Source: Ochromonas danica (taxonomy: Eukaryota; Sar; Chrysophyceae; Chromulinales; Chromulinaceae). From it: DNA of 64,000 nucleotides. The notes under the pieces are model-generated. The model was not told where the DNA came from, did not search any database, and saw only the letters and a program-made list of their open reading frames with translations. Every line of letters starts with the position of its first letter. Position 1 is the first letter of the stretch. The stretch is taken from positions 164,110 through 228,109 of the forward strand of contig VKHL01000032.1 in NCBI GenBank assembly GCA_015146655.1. The letters are read 5' to 3'. A program made the translations under genes and the position numbers. Below are positions 1 through 11,523 of this stretch, piece after piece.

Positions 1-2849
1 CTTTGACAAATGCTTTATACCATTGCATTATAGTCTTTTTGGCTGCTCTCTTTTCTATTTCAAGCTTCCTCTTAGCATCAATCTCAGAGTCCTGGCTATT
101 TCCGATGTTACCATCATCAGTTTCCATATCAAGAGATTCAGAAGTAGCTTCATGAAAAAATGCTGATTGATCTCGTCCCAGAGTCATAGCAGACGAATCG
201 GGGCGACTTTCAGGTCTCTTTGCGATCACAATTAATGGCTCTTCTTTGGTTTCGCTGGTTACTGGAAGCACAGATGGTATTGAAATAACTTTAGGAGGAA
301 CGTCATAGTCCACGGAAGGAAATGTCTCTTTCTCTTCAATATGATCACTTGGTCGATAACTGTCAGCTTGCTGCTGTTTATCTTCAATAAATGTTTGAGC
401 AGGTTGTTGCTGCAGAGTATATTCTGATGGATTTTCTACAGGTTTCTGATTTTGCTGCCTGTGCTGCTGATCTGTTGAGTCGTGTTGTATACCTGCGTGG
501 GGTAGCTCTTGTCGCTGATCTTGCGATGATGTGATTTCCTTCGCGCTTTGTACTGCTTGCAGCTCTTTTTGGACTTGCTCTTGCTGATCTTGCGAAGTAC
601 TAGTCATATAACTTAGAACAGCCAGCTGCTCTTCCTGTTGGCGATATTGCTGTGGCAAGCTCTCCAGAGAGCTCTGTAATTGATCAGAGGGTGGTTCAGC
701 GAGCTGCTGTGATTGTTGAGAGAACTGTTGAGCATGAGAAGGATGTTCTTGGGGTACAGGAACTTCGGCAGTCTTAATCGAAGGAACGACCTCTTCTCGA
801 GTAGGAGCAGTTTCCATTGGGGCTGCGGTTATTTGAGCGAATTCCTCTTGAGCTGAAGCCAGTGCATATTCATGCTCAATCACCGGCGGAAGTTTCTTCA
901 TTTTCGAATTTTTCGCAGAAGGGCTGCTACTTCGAGTCAAAAGATGCATTGCAACGTTGGGCATTGGCTGCTGCAGCTGTTGTTGTTGCAGCTGTTGCTG
1001 TTGTTGATGCTGCTGTTGCTGCTGCTGTTGCTGCAGCTGTTGTTGTTGCAGCTGTTGCTGCTGCTGTTGTTGCTGCTGTTGTTGTTGAAATAGTGAGGAT
1101 GCTGCATCTGTCTGAGAGGAAGGAGGCCCGACAGAAATGTCTGAAAAAGAGTTACTCAAAGAGAACTGAGAGAAAGCATTAATGGGAGGAATGCCAAGTG
1201 GACTCTGGGGATAAGAAGATAACTGAGATTCTGTAAACTGCATCTGGGGAGATGCGATGAATTGTTGGTGTTGAAGCTGCTGATGGTCTGATTGGAAATG
1301 TGGCTGAGCAGCAGCGACATGGTTCATAATCGAGGGAGCCATTTGGGCAGCAGCTTGGATTACAGGATGATTCAGTTGTCTTTCCAACACTGCCAAACGT
1401 TGTTCCAGTAAAGATTTATCTGTTTCCAACAGGACGACTTTATTCTCAAGAGCTGCAGAAACAGCAGAGACTGCTTTTCCATTAGCATCACTGCTGCTTG
1501 AAGGTCGACCCATTCCTCGCATGCCAGAAGCTGACATAGAATCTCGTGAGGACATGCTGTTCCAATCAAGGAAAGCTCGAGCGTCTGCGGCACTTAATCG
1601 TTCCTCCAAAAGGTTAATTCGAGTATTCTTGGCCTCGATCACATACAATGCATCAGCCTTTTCTTCTAAAAGTCGGCAATTTTCTCTTTTCAAGAAAGTG
1701 ATCTGCTCTCGAGAAGAGACTAATTGCTCTTCAAAACTAGAAGTATCCGTCCGAGAGTTATTGTTATTTTCAGATGCAGAAGCTAGCGAGAGCTGGAGAG
1801 ACTTCTCTCTATCTCTGTCTCTCTCCATTTCCAACAGCTTCACTTTCTCCATTTCTCTTTCCCTCAATTTCTCCATTTCCTTTTCTTTCTCTTTCATTCG
1901 TTCTAATTCTCTTTTGAGCTCTTTCTCTGTTTCCTTCACCTTGAAAAGTTCTCTTTCCATTTCTTTCATTCTTTCTGCTTCTTTCTCCTTTTCTTTCGCT
2001 CTCTTTTGCTCTCTTTCTAGTTCTCGCAAACGCTCTTCTTCTCTTTCTTTGGCCTTCTTCATCTCTCTTTCACGATCTCTTTGTTTTTCGACTTCACGCT
2101 CACTCTGCCATTGTTGTTCACGACCACGATAAACAGCCAATTGTATCTCCATCTCCTTGGCATTAGCTTTTCGACTTTCCTCCACTTCTTGCTTTTGACG
2201 CTCCAGTTCCGATAATTTTCGTTGAAGAGCATTATTTTGAACAAGTGATTCTTGCAATTGCTGCTCTCGTTCATCTTTCTTGGACATCAGCTGTGATGTG
2301 ACTTGTTGTACCTTCTGCAAGGCAAAAGAGGTTTCTTGTAATCCACGCTTTGCTTCAATTAGTTTATCGGTCAAAGTGACGATTTTTTGTTCCAAAGCAA
2401 ATTTCTCTTCCATGGTAGACTTGAGTTTGTCTTGCAGCATGTCATTCTCCTCAATTGTTTGATCAAATTTGGCAATAAGTGCTTGATATTCCATGCTGTG
2501 ATCGAAATACTAGAAAAGGAACAAAAATATAGATAAAATCTACAACGAAGAGAAATATCGGTTGCGGGTATCTTACTTGTCTATTGGGAGGGAAGGGAGA
2601 GGAGTTGTGATTATTGACTTTAGAATCAAATCGTTGACCGGCACCATTGACCAGATTATTTGCATAGCTGTCATAGACATCATATGGTGACTCTTCATAA
2701 TCGATCTCCTCTTCATCAGAGAGCAAGGACTCGTGAACAAACTTGTTCTTTTTGTTTGGAGAGGATTTGACTTCTTTCCCTCCTCTACTGATTATTTTCA
2801 GTTTATGTGCCTTAGCACGAGGAGATTTGCTAGCTTTGACCTGACTCAT
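1..2849 (-). CDS. Coiled-coil, polyQ-rich protein (partial, runs off left edge)
   Basis: Not recognised as a named family. Exons 2849-2577 and 2509-1 (open at the window edge) are joined by a 67-nt GT-AG intron in phase 0. The N terminus carries an SPRAKA motif and an acidic patch. From about residue 92 a long charged coiled coil rich in RE/EK/ME repeats runs for roughly 300 residues. A Ser/Gln/Pro-rich tail follows, with a glutamine tract at 960-1087. Within the coiled coil, the stretch encoded at about 2300-2375 (AKRGLQET, KVQQ, then DEREQQL) matches the N-terminal region of the gene at 21231-26119, so the two are probably paralogues or share a module. The start is the ATG before SQVKASKSPRAKA. 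A filament or scaffold role is inference from composition only. Confidence 0.8.
948..1090 (-). repeat. CAG/CAA repeat coding a polyglutamine tract
   Basis: Read on the minus strand, this is an impure CAG/CAA array with a few CTG (Leu) and CAT (His) codons inside the large coiled-coil gene. It encodes roughly 40 Gln residues interrupted by Leu. The interruptions and the mixed CAG/CAA usage suggest selection for the protein tract rather than a young pure microsatellite. The long Ala- and Leu-rich reading frames on the opposite strand are mirror artefacts of this repeat. Confidence 0.85.
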
Positions 2850-3237
2850 ATTATAAGTCAAAGCGGAAAGATATTATCAAGTTCTCTGTGAGAAGCTAGA
2901 CTAATCTGCTTGCGAGTCTTTGTGTCTCCAGAGCCTTTGCGTCGCCAGCTCGCCGTTACCTTGCGTGGGGACACAAAACAGTCTGGCGAAGTTTACGCCG
3001 TAATAACACCACATTAACTGGTAAAGATTTCTGGTAATTCTATCAAAAATTGATGTTACATGGTCATAACTTCAATTCTACCGATCAACCAATAAAGTAC
3101 AGATAGTGCAGAATCAACCAACTATCTATATATAAGATTCTGACTTTGTTCGGGATTTTTTTCACTCAGCCTCGAACATTTTCTGGATAATCTTCGACTC
3201 TTCCATCAGTCCTTGACCGTACCAAAATTTCACCTCC
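2850..3237. other. Intergenic region (promoter of left-edge gene, 3' end of repeat gene)
   Basis: This region lies between the start of the coiled-coil gene and the stop of the decapeptide-repeat gene, both on the minus strand. It holds TTGCGTGGGG at 2961-2970, 112 bp upstream of the coiled-coil start, a motif that recurs upstream of other genes here. No coding signal is seen. Confidence 0.5.
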
Positions 3238-4237
3238 TTAATCAGCGCCAGTATCGAGTCCAACGCAATATTTGCTCTTTTTGTCCAAACTGAAGCAACA
3301 GTCCCAGTACTGATTGTAACTGTGCCAGGTACCATCATGAGGCCATAACCCCAAGGGCTTAAGTTCCTCCTTGGTGAAGCCAGCACGGAAAATTTCTGTA
3401 AGCAAAAATTCATATTATTCGTCATAAATGCGGAAAGAAATAAGTGAGCAGATGTGTTGCATACCTCCGGGACTATAGAAGTGTCTCAATTCCTTCGCAT
3501 GGTAACCTGCATGCTTGAGTTCAGCACAATGATAACCAACTGCCTTCAGGTGAGACGCTTGAAATCCAGCAGCCACCAATTGGGGTAAATTCAACTCCAG
3601 GTCCTCTTTCATCTCAATAGCGGTATAACCGCAAATCATCAGTCTGCGGTGACTAAAACCCGCCTCAAACAGTTGTGCACAAGTGAAACCTGCTTTACGA
3701 AGTTCTTCGGGGGTAAAATTAGCGCAGCGCAATTGGGTGGCATCAAAACCAGCAGCCTTCAACTCGAAGGCATCGAAGCCAACATATTTTAATTGATGTT
3801 CATTATATCCCTGTTCACGGAGCTTTTCAGCGCTATATCCAGCAGCCTTAATAATATCTTCATTGATCGCTCTTGGATCAACTCCAAAGTGAGCGATGTG
3901 GTCCAATTGAGAGGCCATGGCAGGCAATAAGAGTTGATGGAGAATGCGGTCAACCCCTCTGGCAGAAGCGCTTGACAGAGGGACGGATACGGGACGGCCT
4001 AGTTTGTGGCCTGCCCCGCGCAGTTCCGGTAGATGAATTGCGTTGACTTGAGCCACGACTTTTCCAGATTTGATGGGTTGCTTTTGAGCGTTCGCATTGA
4101 TTGAGGTCCAAGGTGTGGGCTAATAATCAGTACGTAGGTAGTCTAATCTTGGTGAATTTTGTTCTGTTTACTTTGCAAGATGTTTATCATTTTGGATCAT
4201 TTTACACTATTTCTGAATCAACACTAAGTGCTGACAT
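3238..4237 (-). CDS. Decapeptide-repeat protein with Cys-rich C terminus
   Basis: The central region is a tandem array of about ten-residue units of the pattern aGf-x-a-x-eLk (for example AAGFDATQLR, KAGFTCAQLF, KAVGYHCAEL), about a dozen copies. A short C terminus contains WPHDGTWHSYNQYW, then CC and a later C, resembling half of a CHORD-type zinc-binding signature; zinc binding is inference. Exons are 4237-4208 (least certain), 4119-3465 and 3395-3238, giving about 280 aa. The last intron is supported because it joins repeat SPGG to FRAGFTKEELKPLG in frame. The first exon is proposed because the frame is open upstream to an acceptor at 4120 with no ATG. Such repeats occur in many protist proteins; the function is unknown to me. 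It follows the MOSC gene on the same strand by only about 55 bp. Confidence 0.75.
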
Positions 4238-4291
4238 GGCTATATGTTCGAAATTTTCACAGAATTTAAACGCATATCATGAGAACGCAAT

Positions 4292-5414
4292 TTACTCGAG
4301 GATTGCCACGTTGGCGCCAACCACTACTTTCGTAGGCGAAACAGAGGGAAGTTGATCGTCGGCGACAGCATTCTGCCCAAAGAAAACCTAACAAGCATGA
4401 CAATCCATGGTAATTAATTTCAAGGATTATGTCAAATCATAGTATCAAAGGATAATATATAAGATAAGAAATGATTACCTCACGCTTCCATTTAGGATTA
4501 TCATATCCAAGTTCTGCTCCTGTTCGAAATGTCTTCATTGCGATGGTTGGAGCAGGGTCGGAGATCGTAGTCTGCTGATCGATATTGGGAATAGGGCAAC
4601 GAGCACAGGGCTTAACAATAGATAATACCAGCCTATTTCCATCGCCTGACTCGATAGAAATCTTCTTCCAGCCATCTTCGGCGAAGGCTTTGGTGTTCCC
4701 AAAAACGATATTGGGACGGAAACGATCCATTGGAATGGGAATTTCAAGACGGCTATTCAAGCTGTCTAAGCCAGCTTCAGATGCAACAAGATATGGATAG
4801 CCATCAGAAAAAGCAGCCTGTCCATTTGGTGCATAATCAGGTTCAGTAGGACGGATGCAGTCATTGGCCATTCGCACCAGTCGTAATCCAGGGACATTGA
4901 GATAATCCGCAAACCAACTTCCCGCCTCTTCAATGACGACAGCGCGACAAATGTCATCCCAAACCTTGACGTCAATCTCGCTGGCAGTAAATGGATAGGC
5001 TAATGGAATGCGCAACTCAGGCATTTCAGGCGCAGTGATCACCATGACCCCTAGCGTTCAAGTCACACCATCACATATTTCACACATTGAATCCCAAATT
5101 TCATACTCACCTTCCTTCTCGAGAAGAACAGGAGTAATTAAAGCCATTTTACGATACTTTCGCTGGGTAATGAAGCTGTTCTTGTGATCCACGATCATGA
5201 ACCATCGATCAAACTTAAAACCTCTCTTGGTCACTTCAACAGATCCTACTTTGATACCTTTACAGGATTTAATGGGGTAAACGTAAAGACCCTTGACCAC
5301 AGGATGTCGATGGAAGAGTAGATCAGTGTGATTGAGCAAGTATGAAAGAGTGACAGTGACAGCAAATGCCGCTGCTCCAAAGGCAGCAGAATCAGTCTGG
5401 GGAATATTGAACAT
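4292..5414 (-). CDS. MOSC-domain protein, mARC-like molybdoenzyme
   Basis: Probable amidoxime-reducing component (mARC) type molybdenum-cofactor protein of 323 aa, in three exons (5414-5111, 5050-4479, 4387-4292) whose phases fit. A hydrophobic segment at about residues 10-28 fits the N-terminal outer-membrane anchor of mARC. The MOSC_N part starts at VKGLYVYPIKSCKG. The MOSC core has the family features PYLVAS, DRFRPNIV and a KPCARC motif whose Cys is the expected Mo ligand, and it ends with FFGQNAV as in mARC. The family reduces N-hydroxylated substrates with cytochrome b5 and its reductase; that activity here is inferred. No missing key residue is seen. Confidence 0.88.
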
Positions 5415-6253
5415 TTCAAGGGATAATTCACAATCTACTCACGAGAGCTCCAGGCACAACGAATCAACAACTGCAAACAGAGATCGCCATTTCCCAGAAC
5501 AGAACACAGCCTTTCCCAACCTTCGTCTATTATTACCTACCCTGCGCAAACTATTAGATGATTAATGATGTAGTGTCCTTTGATGACTATGAAAAGGATG
5601 AAGAAGACTGCTGCTATCGGGAATAGCTCAGCAATTGATTCACATAATAGAAGGCGGCAATGAAGCAAGACTCGCCGAAGCTACACTGATTTAGCATCAG
5701 AGAAATCTGTCAATCTCACTGACTCAACCCAAATCCGCATACAGCAGTATCTTATTAAGTTAACTTGATAAGGTACGGTTGCAGTATTATGGTGAGCGGG
5801 CATAGCTATACAGAAAAAGGCATCATCATAATCACTCTTCTCTGCCTCGTGGCTAAGATCAAGTGTAGTATCTGTTCTTATCGACTTAATCGGTCGATAC
5901 GTCACCATTGGTGACTTTACCGATTAATCAATTTTTCGAGCAAGAAGGATGCTGCAGTGCTTGCACTCGGCCCTTCGCGTTGTCCTCGGCATTGCACTTT
6001 ACCGCCTTGTGATGACAGCCCCTTTGGGGCGCACACCCTTTCCCACCCTTTATCTCTTTTATCCTTTTCTTCTTCATGCATCTCCCTCACTTGCCATTCA
6101 TCCGCTTATTCCGTGCGTTTTAGAATCATGCACGTGTTAATAAGAAACTACTTGAATGTAAAGGTGTTTGTTCTGAAAGTCATGCAATAGCAGCGTGTAG
6201 GGTCACCATTCAGTCATCCACATCCATTTCCTAGTTGTTGGGAGAAGTCGAAC
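5415..6253. other. Intergenic region, no supported gene
   Basis: The 840 bp upstream of the MOSC gene contain only short unconvincing reading frames. The notable structure is a near-perfect 22-bp inverted repeat at 5751-5772 centred on AAGTTAACTT. Confidence 0.5.
5751..5772. promoter_or_regulatory. Near-perfect 22-bp palindrome centred on GTTAAC
   Basis: The sequence CTTATTAAGTTAACTTGATAAG reads almost identically on both strands, with one mismatched pair. Its core resembles the TTAACTTAAG motif found upstream of three genes in this window. A regulatory role is inference. Confidence 0.35.
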
Positions 6254-6666
6254 ATGGTAAAGAGAAAGGTGGCCCAGTACGTCATCTCTCAAGCACAGCA
6301 TGTTTGCTTCGGGTTCTCTTTATTCAAGAAGATATCTTATTCACCTTCCTTGACATCTTTGGTCTTGTTTAGTCACTGGATTCTCAACGATCTAATGAAT
6401 TTTAATAGGGAAATGTGATTGTGGATCGATTTGATGAGACAACGTATTTTTACTCGACAACATATACAACATGTCGAACCTTAATCAAAACGCCCTCTAA
6501 TGGTCAACCAATACATATCCAGCTCTTGTTCACATTTGCTGAGGAAGCCACAGGCTGGATTAGGTCATCAGTTATGACATTGCTCCAAAACTTATACTAT
6601 GCAGCGCAACGACCTTTCAACTTCTCGGGAGTCTCCGATAATGAAGCTCCCCAACTTGGAAAGTGA
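6254..6666 (+). CDS. Possible small protein, about 90 aa
   Basis: Tentative. An 86-codon open segment (6409-6666) preceded by a good acceptor (TTTTAATAG) encodes a fairly typical globular composition with Tyr/Thr-rich and aromatic stretches (TTYFYSTTY, WIRSSVMTLLQNLYYAAQ). It has no ATG of its own, only a GTG. An upstream ATG at 6254 could be joined in frame through a weak GTGGCC donor after 6268, giving MVKRK plus the segment. No family is recognised. It could also be the last exon of a longer gene, or non-coding. Confidence 0.3.
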
Positions 6667-6720
6667 AAGGTTGTTGTTGCATGATGATAACCAACCACTC
6701 GAAAAAGACGTCCATAAGAA

Positions 6721-6760
6721 CTTAACTTAAGAAATTTCGTATTACTGTGTTGCGTGGGGA
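6721..6760 (+). promoter_or_regulatory. Promoter motifs upstream of the cyclase gene
   Basis: TTAACTTAAGAA (6722-6733) and TGTGTTGCGTGGGG (6746-6759) lie 150-190 bp before the cyclase start. Both recur upstream of other genes in the window. No experimental support is available. Confidence 0.4.
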
Positions 6761-6908
6761 GACAACTACTTGTTGTTGGACTGGTTCGGTTCGGTTGTTT
6801 GTGAAGGTGAGAGAAGAGCAAAGATAAGCCAGGAGCCGCCGAGTAAGGTGGACAAATAGAAATATTTCTTTATCTCTTCACATTGATTTATTCGCATTGA
6901 ATTGATTC

Positions 6909-9900
6909 ATGATGATGCCGTCAATTAAAGCGAGTCCAAGCCGATCAATCGCACGACTGTATAGTGTGAAATCCTTCGCCTCAAACCCACCTTCCATGCA
7001 TTTCCGCGATACTGATGTTAAGAAAGCTGGTGAGCTTTTAGATTTCCTCACTATGAATATTAACAAGCTCAATGAAGATGAAGCCACATTCATGAGTGAA
7101 TTTGAGAATCTTACTGCTCTTAGTGTGATGTCAATACGAGATCCAGAATTATTGAGATTGTTAAAAGAATGTGGATGGACAGGCTGTCGTTATATTCTGC
7201 CCACGGGGAAACGGTGGGATGTTGACTATATTATTCAGGCATTATCTAATTATTATTTGAAATCCACGAATGGTAACAACGTCGCTTCTTCTATTCGAAT
7301 ATTTAGCACGCAGACTACTATGGGTCGTCATCACAGTGCTTTCGATAATATCTCCCCATTTTGTCCCACTATTGTTGTTGACGCTATTAAGAAACTGGGT
7401 GGGCAGTGGAAAGAACCCTTTGTTTACAATGTGCGCGGAGCATGTATGTTGGCGGATATCTCGGGATTCTCAGCTTATTCTGGTCTTATGTGTTCAAGAG
7501 GAGTAACAGGGTTGGATGAACTCCGTTCCGTAACGAATGGTCTGTTAGGACATTTCGTGCAAACGGTTTACAACTTTGGAGGTGATGGTAAGTTCCTATT
7601 TCCCACAGTATGTATGCCGCAAATTCTGTCTTGATGGACTAACAACGCCCACCCCTTCCCTTTGTGTTAATAGTGATTGCATTTGCTGGAGATGCTCTTA
7701 TTTGTGTCTTTGCTGAAGAGGATGAAGAAGATTCCACTGAACAAAGCGAAAAGTCGGAGAAGATTAACTGCTGTGTTCGAGCGTTAGTGTGTGCGTCGTT
7801 GCTCTGTCAAGATCAATCGCATCATCTATCTACACATGTGGGAATCAGCTACGGCAACATGTCTTTAGGTTTATTGGGTGGACTGCAAGATCAGTGGATA
7901 CATCTTCTTACTGGAGAATGCCTGAATGATCTCGCCCCATGCATTCATTTTGCAGGTCCCAAAGAAGTAGCTGCAAATTCAGCTTGTATAGAAAAGATTC
8001 AAGATGATCCCATTGCTCAAAGGATGTTGCGTTTTATTCCTTATGATACTGAGAAGACCACTTATCAGATAATATTGCAAAGTAACGACACTGATTTTCT
8101 ACAACGTGATTACAACCGTGATCTGTATGTGAAAAGAGACTCTTTCAGAGAACAGTTATTCTTCCCCGATGAGGAGGAATTGTTTTTGAGTCCTGGAAAA
8201 ACACATCGGAAAGAGAAGAAAGAGGAGCATCTGATAACTTCTCAACTCATTAAATTGGTTCCCAAACCAGTGAAGCAAGCTTTACGTGGAGATATTCTGG
8301 ACAATATTGGGGAATTGAGGCAAGTGACCACCTTGTTTATGTCGTTGGATTCTTATGATAAGAATGAAGAAGGGAGAGATCCTCTGAAGCTGCAGCCTCT
8401 TTTAGCTCGAGCTCAAGAGTGCTTGCGTGAATCGGGGGCCTTTCTACGGCAGTTCCTTGTTGATGATAAAGGGTGTGTTCTAATCGCTATGTGGGGTGTA
8501 CCTTCTTATTCCTATGCTAACAACTGCTCTCGAGCGATTTATTTCGCTGTTTCGCTACAGCATGCCGTGCTATCACTTAATCATCGTTGCTCCATTGGTA
8601 TCAGTACAGGAATGGTATTTTGTGGTTGTGTTGGGGCAGATGCTCGAAAAGACTATGTGGGCATTGGAACTGATGTCAACATTGCAGCTAGGCTTATGTC
8701 TAAAGCTAATGGACGCATCTTAGCAGATAGCACAACCTATCAGAATTCCAATCCACCCACCAGGGAACTATTGATCCCTGCGGAAGAGTTGAAATTAAAG
8801 GGCATGTCCGAACCCATGAGACCCTATACGTACGGTTCCTCCGAATTGCCACCTCTCACCGAACCTGACCGCTTGGATAGTAACTATCTCTTGCAAAAGC
8901 GTATCACCAATATGATAGACTTCCATCTTGATGAAATTGCCAATTCCGAATTAGGGCTCAACGGCGATTTTCCCAAAGCTTCAATCTTCATTCTGGGCCC
9001 TGCCGGCTCCGGGAAGTCTATGGCCTCTGCCTATTGCCGTTTGGGAGCACAGAAGAGAGGCATGCAGACTATTCTTTTGCAAGTACAATCGTTCCATAAA
9101 GGCGTCCCCTACAGTGTTATTCGTCTCCTTCTCTCTCAATTAATCGGTTCTGGAGAAGAAGAGCAAGATTTGGAGATGGTGCACAGCTTTCTTCGACATG
9201 TCATATCCTCCTGCTTTCCTCTTTACAATGATGTAGAAATAGATGTTGCGCTAATTACTTTGGAGAGAATTTTGGGTCGAAATTGGGAAAGTCAGAATAA
9301 CAATCAACTGTTGATGAAAACCACTCGTACCACCGATGAATATGATAATGCGCTAGCCGCGGTTGGTCTGGATGTTAATCGCAATCATGTGAGTAGTCGC
9401 AGCATGTCTGATGCAGATGAAGGCAAAGGGTCTCCTGCTAAATCTAGTCCAGGAGCTAATCGAGCAGAAATACGCAAGCAAGGTGAAATGATTCTCTTGA
9501 GAGTATTGCATTTGCTGTTGTCAAAAAATGGCCCTATGACCATTATCTTGGAAAATGGTCATTTATGTGATGAACTTTCTTGGAAATGTATCAATGCATT
9601 GTTTAATGAGCGCAATCTACAACTTCTTCTGGCTGTCACAGTCTTATTAAAAGTCAGTGTATCGAAGAGGGACAGTGGAATATTGTACAAGAAAGACAAG
9701 CGTCGAGGTAGTAATTCTTCCACCAAGGATGTGGATGAAATCTTGGGATCTGTGAGGCAGTTTTCTGGACTAAGTCTTGGTAAGTCAACTAGCGAAAATG
9801 ATGCGATGCAAGATGATCTCAGCCCTACCAATGGTCAACCTACCCCTAATTCTCATCGCAGTCGTATAACAAGACGATTAGAGTCGGAATTACCAAATGG

Positions 9901-11523
9901 ATGTTTAGGTCTAATGTCTAGACGTTTCAGTGATATACTTGAACTTGGAGGACTGAACAAAGATGAGATTCGTGATTTGTTGCGTGTGACATTAAGTCTT
10001 GATGAGGTCTCGGATAGTATGATTCAGATGGTCATGGACGTATCAAGTGGTAATCCATTTTGGTGTAATGCCATTGCATCTTTTATCAAGGATAGAGGAT
10101 ATAGTGAGCTGGAAGAAGCGCACAAGAAGAGTGAGGCTGATAGCCATAGCCTTCAGCGAATGCTGGTCATATGCCGTTTGGATCCGCTGCCTGTAAATCA
10201 GTTGATTGTCTTGAAACATGCTAGCATAATTGGAAATGACTTCTCTTATAAACTATTGCAATCCATCGTTCCACCTAAAGTATGTAAAATGCTCGATCAA
10301 TGTACAGGAGATCTTGTAGAACAAGGCTTTATTCAATGTATTGAAGAACAACCTGAATTACGATTCTGTTTCACTAATCAGATGTTTCAAGCAACTTTAT
10401 ACGATCTATCACTCCCAACGTAAGCATTTCTTCCCCCGTGATTTGGCTTCTCTGGTCAGATTGGTATGTTAATGTATATATTGATTTTGTTAGTGATTCC
10501 GCTCTGGTTCATCAAACTATTGCGGAATGTATTGAAGTGTCACAAAGCGACAATCTCCGACCTTTCTATCCAATGTGAGTTTTTCCACATTTACCCCGTG
10601 GTAAACATGTCTAACTTGCTGTGATTCTCTCTCACAATCACAGGCTGGCCTATCATTATAAGAAGTCGGGTGTGGAATATCGAGAGCAGGCTTTCAAATA
10701 TGAGCTGAAGTCTGCTGATCAAGCTATAGCGGAAGGAGCTTTCGTAGAAGGTTTGGAGTTTGCTAAAAGTGCATTATCTATCGCGGAAATTCAAGCTGAA
10801 CTTTATATTTTGTTGGATGTTCTCAATGCGGGTTTGGAAGACATGGCCTACAATCTCAACAATCGCTCTTTTAATCAGCCTTCCCCAGTAAAGGACAAGG
10901 TATCGCCTTCTATTTTCTCCAGGAATTCTCGTAATGGTGGGACGATCTTCAATTTCGGTACAAGTGACAAGTTAATGAAAGATTACAATGCATTGAAGCA
11001 AGATGTGGAAAATCTGGCACAGGGAAGGAAATCTCCCAAGACTGGACATCACGTCACGATACAAGAAGAGAACCTTGATGCAGACAGTGAGAAAAGAGAG
11101 CGTTTGAGAAATCGTTCAGCTACAACTACTCTCAATTGGCAAGTTTCTTATGCACATCGCAAGAGGGAGAAGAAACGAGCCATCTCAGCTCAGTCATGGT
11201 TCTATTTCCGATCACCTCGTCGTCGTCAAAATCGCCACCGTGGTCTTGATAATAATAGCAGGAAGAATGCTGCAGAAAGTAGCAGTAGTTCTTCTGATGT
11301 GTCTTCTCCAAACTTACAAGATTCTCCTGACGCCTCCATGCCAGTAGATTCTTTGAAATCAAATCATTCAAAGAAGTCGACTAAATGGAGTGACCGGGGA
11401 GAAGAAAATGGGAAAGAAGGGGAAAGCTCTGAGAATGGTGGCTTATCTATTAGTCCTTCAGGAAATTCAGATGAAAGTACTTTCAGTGACTTTGGATCTG
11501 CTGCCTGTTGTGTCATTTCCTAG
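6909..11523 (+). CDS. Soluble-adenylyl-cyclase-like (ADCY10 family) nucleotide cyclase with CAAX box
   Basis: A class III cyclase of 1461 aa in four exons (6909-7587, 7674-10419, 10494-10574, 10644-11523). Cyclase domain C1 starts near residue 175 with metal Asp183 (LADISGF) and Asp233 (FAGDAL). C2 carries STGMVFCGCVG and the catalytic pair Asn562/Arg566 (VNIAAR). A P-loop GPAGSGKS at about 668-675 begins the STAND-type NTPase region, followed by helical repeats, the order found in mammalian sAC. Two purine-recognition positions differ: the C1 Lys of human sAC (K95) is Ala229 and the C2 Thr (T405) is Val555. The C terminus is Ser-rich with an Arg/Lys patch and ends CCVIS, a CAAX-type prenylation signal with an adjacent Cys. 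ATP versus GTP use and bicarbonate response are therefore uncertain. Confidence 0.92.

Noticed and set aside
817-1182. Ala/Val- and Leu-rich open frames on the plus strand
   Set aside because: They are the complement of the CAG/CAA polyglutamine tract of the minus-strand gene and have no independent coding features.
1521-2132. Ser/Phe-rich 203-codon plus-strand frame
   Set aside because: Antisense of the Glu/Lys/Arg-rich coiled coil; the composition is explained by the real minus-strand gene.
5949-6190. Two overlapping 60-77 codon frames
   Set aside because: Low-complexity composition, no splice context and no motif; overlapping frames suggest chance.
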